Shown here in pieces: positions 60,331-64,000 of a stretch of DNA of 64,000 nt. The stretch is from contig CAVEOA010000009.1 of assembly GCA_963617205.1 (NCBI GenBank), forward strand, positions 14,564-78,563, written 5' to 3'. The stretch's first letter is position 1, and each line of letters starts with the position of its first letter. This DNA is from UBA11524 sp963617205 (GTDB taxonomy: Bacteria > Bacillota > Clostridia > Christensenellales > Aristaeellaceae). The notes beneath the pieces were generated by a model, which saw nothing but the letters and a program-made list of their open reading frames with translations, did not search any database and was not told the origin of the DNA. The translations under genes were made by a program, and so were the position numbers.

Positions 60331-63300
60331 TTATTGATGAACGGTAACCGTGTAGGAGGCGGATTTGCCGCTGCCGTCATTCGCCGTAGCAGTCACGGTG
60401 GCGGTGCCGACGCCAACAGCAGTCACGATGCCGTTGGCGGTAACGGAGACAACGCTGGTGTTGCTGGAGGAGTAGGTGACGGTCTTCACGGTTGCATTGG
60501 CGGGCAGAATCTCATAGGCGGGATAGGATACTTCACCAACGGTCATGTCGGTATCGCCGAAAACGCCCACATAAGTGACCGGTACGTCGATGACAGTGCC
60601 AACGACCGTCACGGCATAGGTGGCCTTGGTGCCGCTGCCGTCATTGGCGGTCGCGGTGATCACAGCCGTGCCGATGTTCTTGGCGGTTACAATGCCGCTG
60701 GCGTTCACGGTGGCCACGTTGGTGTTGCTGGAAGAGTAGGTGATCGTCTTGTTGGCGGCATCTACCGGCCATGCAGCGTAGGCAAGATACTCGATTTCGC
60801 CAACGCCCAGGGTGCCCTTGCCGTAGATTTCCAGCTTGGTGACCTTCTGGGTGTTCTTGCTGACCGTCACGGTATAGGTGCCCTTCACGCCGCTGCCGTC
60901 ATTGGCGGTGGCGGTGATGGTGGCAGTACCTGCGCTGATGCCAGTCAGAACGCCGCTTTCGGTCACAGAAGCGACCTTCTTGTTGCTGGTGGTGAAGGTG
61001 ACGGACTTGTTCACAGCATCAGCAGGCCACACCTCGTAAGCAAGGCTTTCCGTAGCGCCAATGGACAGCTTTCCGCTGCCGTAGATGCTGATTTGCGTCA
61101 CCTGACCGGTTACGGGCACGACGTTTACCGTGAGGGAAGCGTTCTTACCGCTGCCGTCCTGAGCGGTGGCAGTGAGGACAGCCGTGCCGACTGCCTTGGC
61201 GGTTACCATGCCGTACTGGTTGACTGTCGCAACGGAGGTGTTGCTGGAAATGTAGGTAACGCTCTTGTTGGTGGCATTGGCGGGCCAGATTTCGTAGCCC
61301 AGGTACTGCACCTCGCCAACCATCATGGATTCCTTGCCGGAAATGCCGACTTGGCTGACGGGCACGGGAGGCACATTGCTAACCGCCACGTCGTAGTAGG
61401 CGGTCACACCGCTGCCGTCCAGCGCCTTTGCGGTGATGCGGGCAGAACCGGCACCAACGGCTGTTACGATGCCCTCGGCGGTGACGGTTGCAACCTTGGA
61501 ATTGCTGGACGAGTAGGTGACACCCTTGTTGGTGGCATCCACAGGCCATGCTTCATAGCTGACGTAGTCCACATCGCCGACGGTCAGGGAAGTCTTGCCG
61601 TAGACAGCGAGGCGTGTAACCAGCGTTATGCCATTGCCGACTTTGACGATGAAGCTTGCGGACTGCTTGCTGCCGTCCTTGGCGGTGGCGGTGATGGTTG
61701 CCTGACCGATGGATACGCCGGTGACAACGCCATACTCGCTAACCTTGGCAATCTTGGTGTTGCTGGAGGACCAGGATACGGTCTTGTCGGTGGCATTGGC
61801 GGGCCAGATTTCATAGGACATATACTGCGTCTCGCCAACGACCATGGAGGGCTTGCCGGTCACGTTTACCTTGGAGACCATAACCTGCGTGTTGGCAACG
61901 TTCACGGTGTAGCTGGCGGACTTGCCGCTGCCGTCGTTGGCGGTGGCGGTGATTACGGCTGTGCCAATCGCCTTGGCAGAAACCACGCCGTATGCGGTGA
62001 CGGTGGCGACGGAAGTGTTGCTGGAAGACCAGGATACGGTCTTGTCGCTTGCGTCAGCAGGCCAGATTTCATAGGAAGAGTAGCTCGTTGCGCCGGGGTA
62101 CAGATCGGTGTTGCCGGATGCGCCAACCTGCGTAACCTTCACAAAATCATTGACAACGGTTACGGTGTAGCCGCCGCGCACCAGCGTGCCGTCGGTCGCG
62201 ATGGCGTTGATCATGGCCGTGCCGGCAGAAACGCCGGTCACTACGCCGGTCTCATGATCGACGGTGGCAACGGAGGCATTGTCGGTGTCCCAGTACATGT
62301 TCTGGTTATGGGCGTTAACGGGCAGCACGGAGGCGTTTGCCTGAACGGACTCGCCCACACCGATCAGGGTGCGTCCGCTCACGCTGACGCTCGTCACCTT
62401 GATTACGTTCTTGGTGACGTTGATGATGAAGGTTGCCTTAACGTTGCTGCCATCGGTCGCGGCTGCGGTGATGATGGTGCTGCCGGCCGTCTTCTGGGCA
62501 GTGACCTTGCCGTTCTGGTCAACCGTGGCAATGGCAGTGTTGCTGGACGTCCAGACCAGCGTCTGGATGGAAGCGGTGGCAGGATACACCTTGGCGCCGA
62601 TGGTCTGGGTGGCCTTGTAGACCATGCCGTTGTTGCCGGTGAGCGTGATCATGGTAACAGGCACGTTTTCAATGCCGATCAGGAAGGAGCCGTACACATT
62701 GTTATCGTACACAGAGGTGGCAGTGATGATCGCTGTGCCGCTGGCAATCACGGTCACTTCACCGCTCTGATTTACGGTCGCAACATTGGTGTTGGAGCTG
62801 GACCAGGTGACGCTCTTGTTGGAAGCATCAGCAGGGAGCACCTCGGCGGTGAACTTGTAGGTTTCGCCAACCGTCATGGAATCCTTGCCGGTGACGTTGA
62901 TCGTGGTGACAGGCACCAGCGCATCAACCGTCAGCTCATAGGAGTCGACGATGGAGGTGTTGTCCTTGGAGGTGCCAATGATGGTGGCAGTGCCGGCGCC
63001 TACTGCGGTGACAACGCCCGTGTCGCTTACCGTTGCAACAGCTGTGTTGGAGCTGGAGAAGGACAGTGCCTTGTTGGTCGCGGTGGAGGGCCAAACCTCA
63101 TAGGAGATGGGGTAGGTTTCGCCGATCTTCATGCTTTCCTTGCCGGTGATGGACACCTTCGTTACGCGGGTGTCATCATCATAGGCAGGGGTAACGGTCA
63201 GCAGATAGTAATCGAAGATGTTGGTGCCATCGGTCGAGGTGGCGGTAATCAGCGTCTGACCGGCGCTGCGGGCGTACACGACGCCGGCGCTGTTGACCGT

Positions 63301-63597
63301 GGCGACGGTGGACACGCTGCTGGACCAGGACAGCGTCTTGTTGGTCGCAGTGGTGGGCAGCACAGTCACCGTGAGATAGTCACTCTCGCCGGCCTTCAAG
63401 GTGTCGCGGCCGGAGATGCTGACGCTCTCCACGGGCACGTTGGAAGCTGCCATCAGCGTGAACTCGGTCAAAGAAATGTTGGAAACCGAGGCGAGACTGG
63501 CGACATTGGTCTCCGCCAGAGCAACGGCTCCTGTGCCCAGCGCCAGGGTGCACGCTGTCAGAAGCGCCAATGCCTTGGCAAGCACTGTCTGTTTCAT
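60331..63597 (-). CDS. Secreted protein of twelve Big_2 (bacterial Ig-like) repeats
   Basis: This 1088-residue exported protein has a signal peptide ending near VALA-ET and a short lead segment. Twelve consecutive domains of about 86 residues follow. Each shows V-x-x-V-x-V-x-G-K...VGE near its start, YEVWPA-(D/N)A-(T/S)NK-(T/S)-V-x-(W/Y)-SSSN-x-x-VATV in the middle and GTA-x-ITATA-x-DGSG...YTV-x-V at its end. This is the Big_2 (intimin/invasin-like) fold. No enzyme domain, LPXTG, SLH or membrane anchor is present, and the protein ends with the last domain. A structural or adhesive surface role is likely; attachment could be non-covalent. AAGGAG precedes the ATG, and the gene has its own promoter and terminator. 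Confidence 0.9.
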   Translation of the reverse strand: MKQTVLAKALALLTACTLALGTGAVALAETNVASLASVSNISLTEFTLMAASNVPVESVSISGRDTLKAGESDYLTVTVLPTTATNKTLSWSSSVSTVATVNSAGVVYARSAGQTLITATSTDGTNIFDYYLLTVTPAYDDDTRVTKVSITGKESMKIGETYPISYEVWPSTATNKALSFSSSNTAVATVSDTGVVTAVGAGTATIIGTSKDNTSIVDSYELTVDALVPVTTINVTGKDSMTVGETYKFTAEVLPADASNKSVTWSSSNTNVATVNQSGEVTVIASGTAIITATSVYDNNVYGSFLIGIENVPVTMITLTGNNGMVYKATQTIGAKVYPATASIQTLVWTSSNTAIATVDQNGKVTAQKTAGSTIITAAATDGSNVKATFIINVTKNVIKVTSVSVSGRTLIGVGESVQANASVLPVNAHNQNMYWDTDNASVATVDHETGVVTGVSAGTAMINAIATDGTLVRGGYTVTVVNDFVKVTQVGASGNTDLYPGATSYSSYEIWPADASDKTVSWSSSNTSVATVTAYGVVSAKAIGTAVITATANDGSGKSASYTVNVANTQVMVSKVNVTGKPSMVVGETQYMSYEIWPANATDKTVSWSSSNTKIAKVSEYGVVTGVSIGQATITATAKDGSKQSASFIVKVGNGITLVTRLAVYGKTSLTVGDVDYVSYEAWPVDATNKGVTYSSSNSKVATVTAEGIVTAVGAGSARITAKALDGSGVTAYYDVAVSNVPPVPVSQVGISGKESMMVGEVQYLGYEIWPANATNKSVTYISSNTSVATVNQYGMVTAKAVGTAVLTATAQDGSGKNASLTVNVVPVTGQVTQISIYGSGKLSIGATESLAYEVWPADAVNKSVTFTTSNKKVASVTESGVLTGISAGTATITATANDGSGVKGTYTVTVSKNTQKVTKLEIYGKGTLGVGEIEYLAYAAWPVDAANKTITYSSSNTNVATVNASGIVTAKNIGTAVITATANDGSGTKATYAVTVVGTVIDVPVTYVGVFGDTDMTVGEVSYPAYEILPANATVKTVTYSSSNTSVVSVTANGIVTAVGVGTATVTATANDGSGKSASYTVTVHQ

Positions 63598-63724
63598 GTT
63601 CAGTTCTCCTTCCTAATTTATCAAGTTCTCTGCGGCAAGCTTGCAGCAGAGATTGATAGCTGAATAAGCCGGATTTCATGTCCGAGGTAATTGACGGCTG
63701 AAACCACTAACTCGTTCTTTAAGC

Positions 63725-63753
63725 ATTATATCAAAAAAAGTCAACGCTGTAAA
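63725..63753 (-). promoter_or_regulatory. Promoter of the Big_2 protein gene
   Basis: On the minus strand TTTACA (63748-63753), 17 bases, TATAAT (63725-63730). The leader before the ATG is about 120 bases. A TTGACT at 63739-63744 is too close to the -10 to serve. Confidence 0.78.
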
Positions 63754-63825
63754 CAAAGGATGCATAGCTTTTGTGATTTTTTACAAATCGAGCGGGGAAT
63801 TTGGGAAAACGTGTCAGGAGAACAC

Positions 63826-64000
63826 ATGCTGTACGCAAGGCAGCGCCTAATTTGCGAGATGACCCGAAGCACGGACATCGTGATCGAACCCGAGGTCACC
63901 ACCACGCTACAGAGCGACGCCCTGACAGAGAAGGAAACAAAGGCCGGCGCTCTCTATGACATGGACAGGATTTACTGGGCGGTAGACAAGGAAGGGCGAA
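63826..64000 (+). CDS. Partial gene at the right edge, unrecognised
   Basis: ATG 63826 with CAGGAG 5 bases upstream opens a frame that stays open for 58 codons to the window end. It starts MLYARQRLICEMTRSTDIV and is mostly hydrophilic. It is divergent from the Big_2 gene. No family is recognisable from this fragment, and 230 bases between the two starts hold no other clear feature than the Big_2 promoter. Confidence 0.5.
   Translation, partial: MLYARQRLICEMTRSTDIVIEPEVTTTLQSDALTEKETKAGALYDMDRIYWAVDKEGR

Noticed and set aside
60277..63663. 1128-codon open frame on the plus strand opposite the Big_2 gene
   Set aside because: It is the mirror of the repetitive Big_2 gene: its Gly/Ala/His-rich repeats follow the same 86-codon period, with no ribosome site or known domain, while the minus-strand protein has a signal peptide, promoter and terminator.

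Overview
This 64 kb window looks like chromosome of an anaerobic, plant-polysaccharide-degrading member of the Bacillota (class Clostridia). The evidence is the protein families present: CUT1 sugar uptake with a transmembrane AraC regulator, two domain-swapped GH3 enzymes, a GH5 endoglucanase, a GH29 fucosidase, a CE8 pectinesterase, a maf-mreBCD-mrdA elongation operon, LytTR/GHKL signalling and NagD-type HAD. GC-rich coding DNA combined with AT-rich consensus-type promoters fits gut or rumen Clostridia. The species cannot be named from sequence alone. There is no rRNA, IS element, prophage or CRISPR array.

Layout, left to right. 1-1016 is the 3' end of recQ. 1310-3397 is an EF-G paralogue. 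3758-6589 is a three-gene ABC importer of the ABC_sub_bind (TrpXYZ-like) type. 6846-8639 is a secreted GH5. The region 8689-22192 reads leftward. It holds a fucosidase, then an LplB/CarB/solute-binding-protein sugar importer, then a second six-gene overlapping operon (a paralogous binding protein, a transmembrane AraC regulator, and a Gld-type ABC exporter with GldG and DUF4340 proteins). 22580-26771 reads rightward: radA, a YacL-type PIN/TRAM protein, a cytoplasmic CE8 esterase and a TIGR00266 protein. 27100-33081 is an apparent operon of a permuted GH3, an AGZA-type purine permease and a secreted beta-sandwich protein.

33199-33479 has three identical tRNA-Lys(CUU) genes in a perfect 104-bp tandem array, reading leftward. 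33607-35655 is an aldose epimerase plus a ferredoxin-type aldo/keto reductase. The leftward cell-shape operon 45728 to 35818 is maf-mreB-mreC-mreD-mrdA-minD-rodA followed by a TetR regulator and a HAD phosphatase. queT, with a structured leader, lies just beyond it.

46716-52300 reads rightward: a LytTR response regulator and GHKL kinase, a second GH3 with membrane segments at both ends, and a small membrane protein. LytTR-like direct repeats precede the GH3. 52400-55174 is an accessory cluster with a membrane-bound XRE regulator and small or secreted proteins of unknown function. It begins with an (AT)9 tract lying exactly between consensus -35 and -10 hexamers. 55408-60162 (leftward) encodes glycan-modifying enzymes, and 60331-63597 (leftward) a secreted protein of twelve Big_2 repeats. 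A partial gene enters the right edge.

The most unusual items are the candidate phase-variable promoter, the two permuted GH3 loci (one next to a dedicated-looking signalling pair), the single-base frame event that fuses a methyltransferase-like gene to a glycosyltransferase, and the sensor/exporter operon beside the sugar importer.
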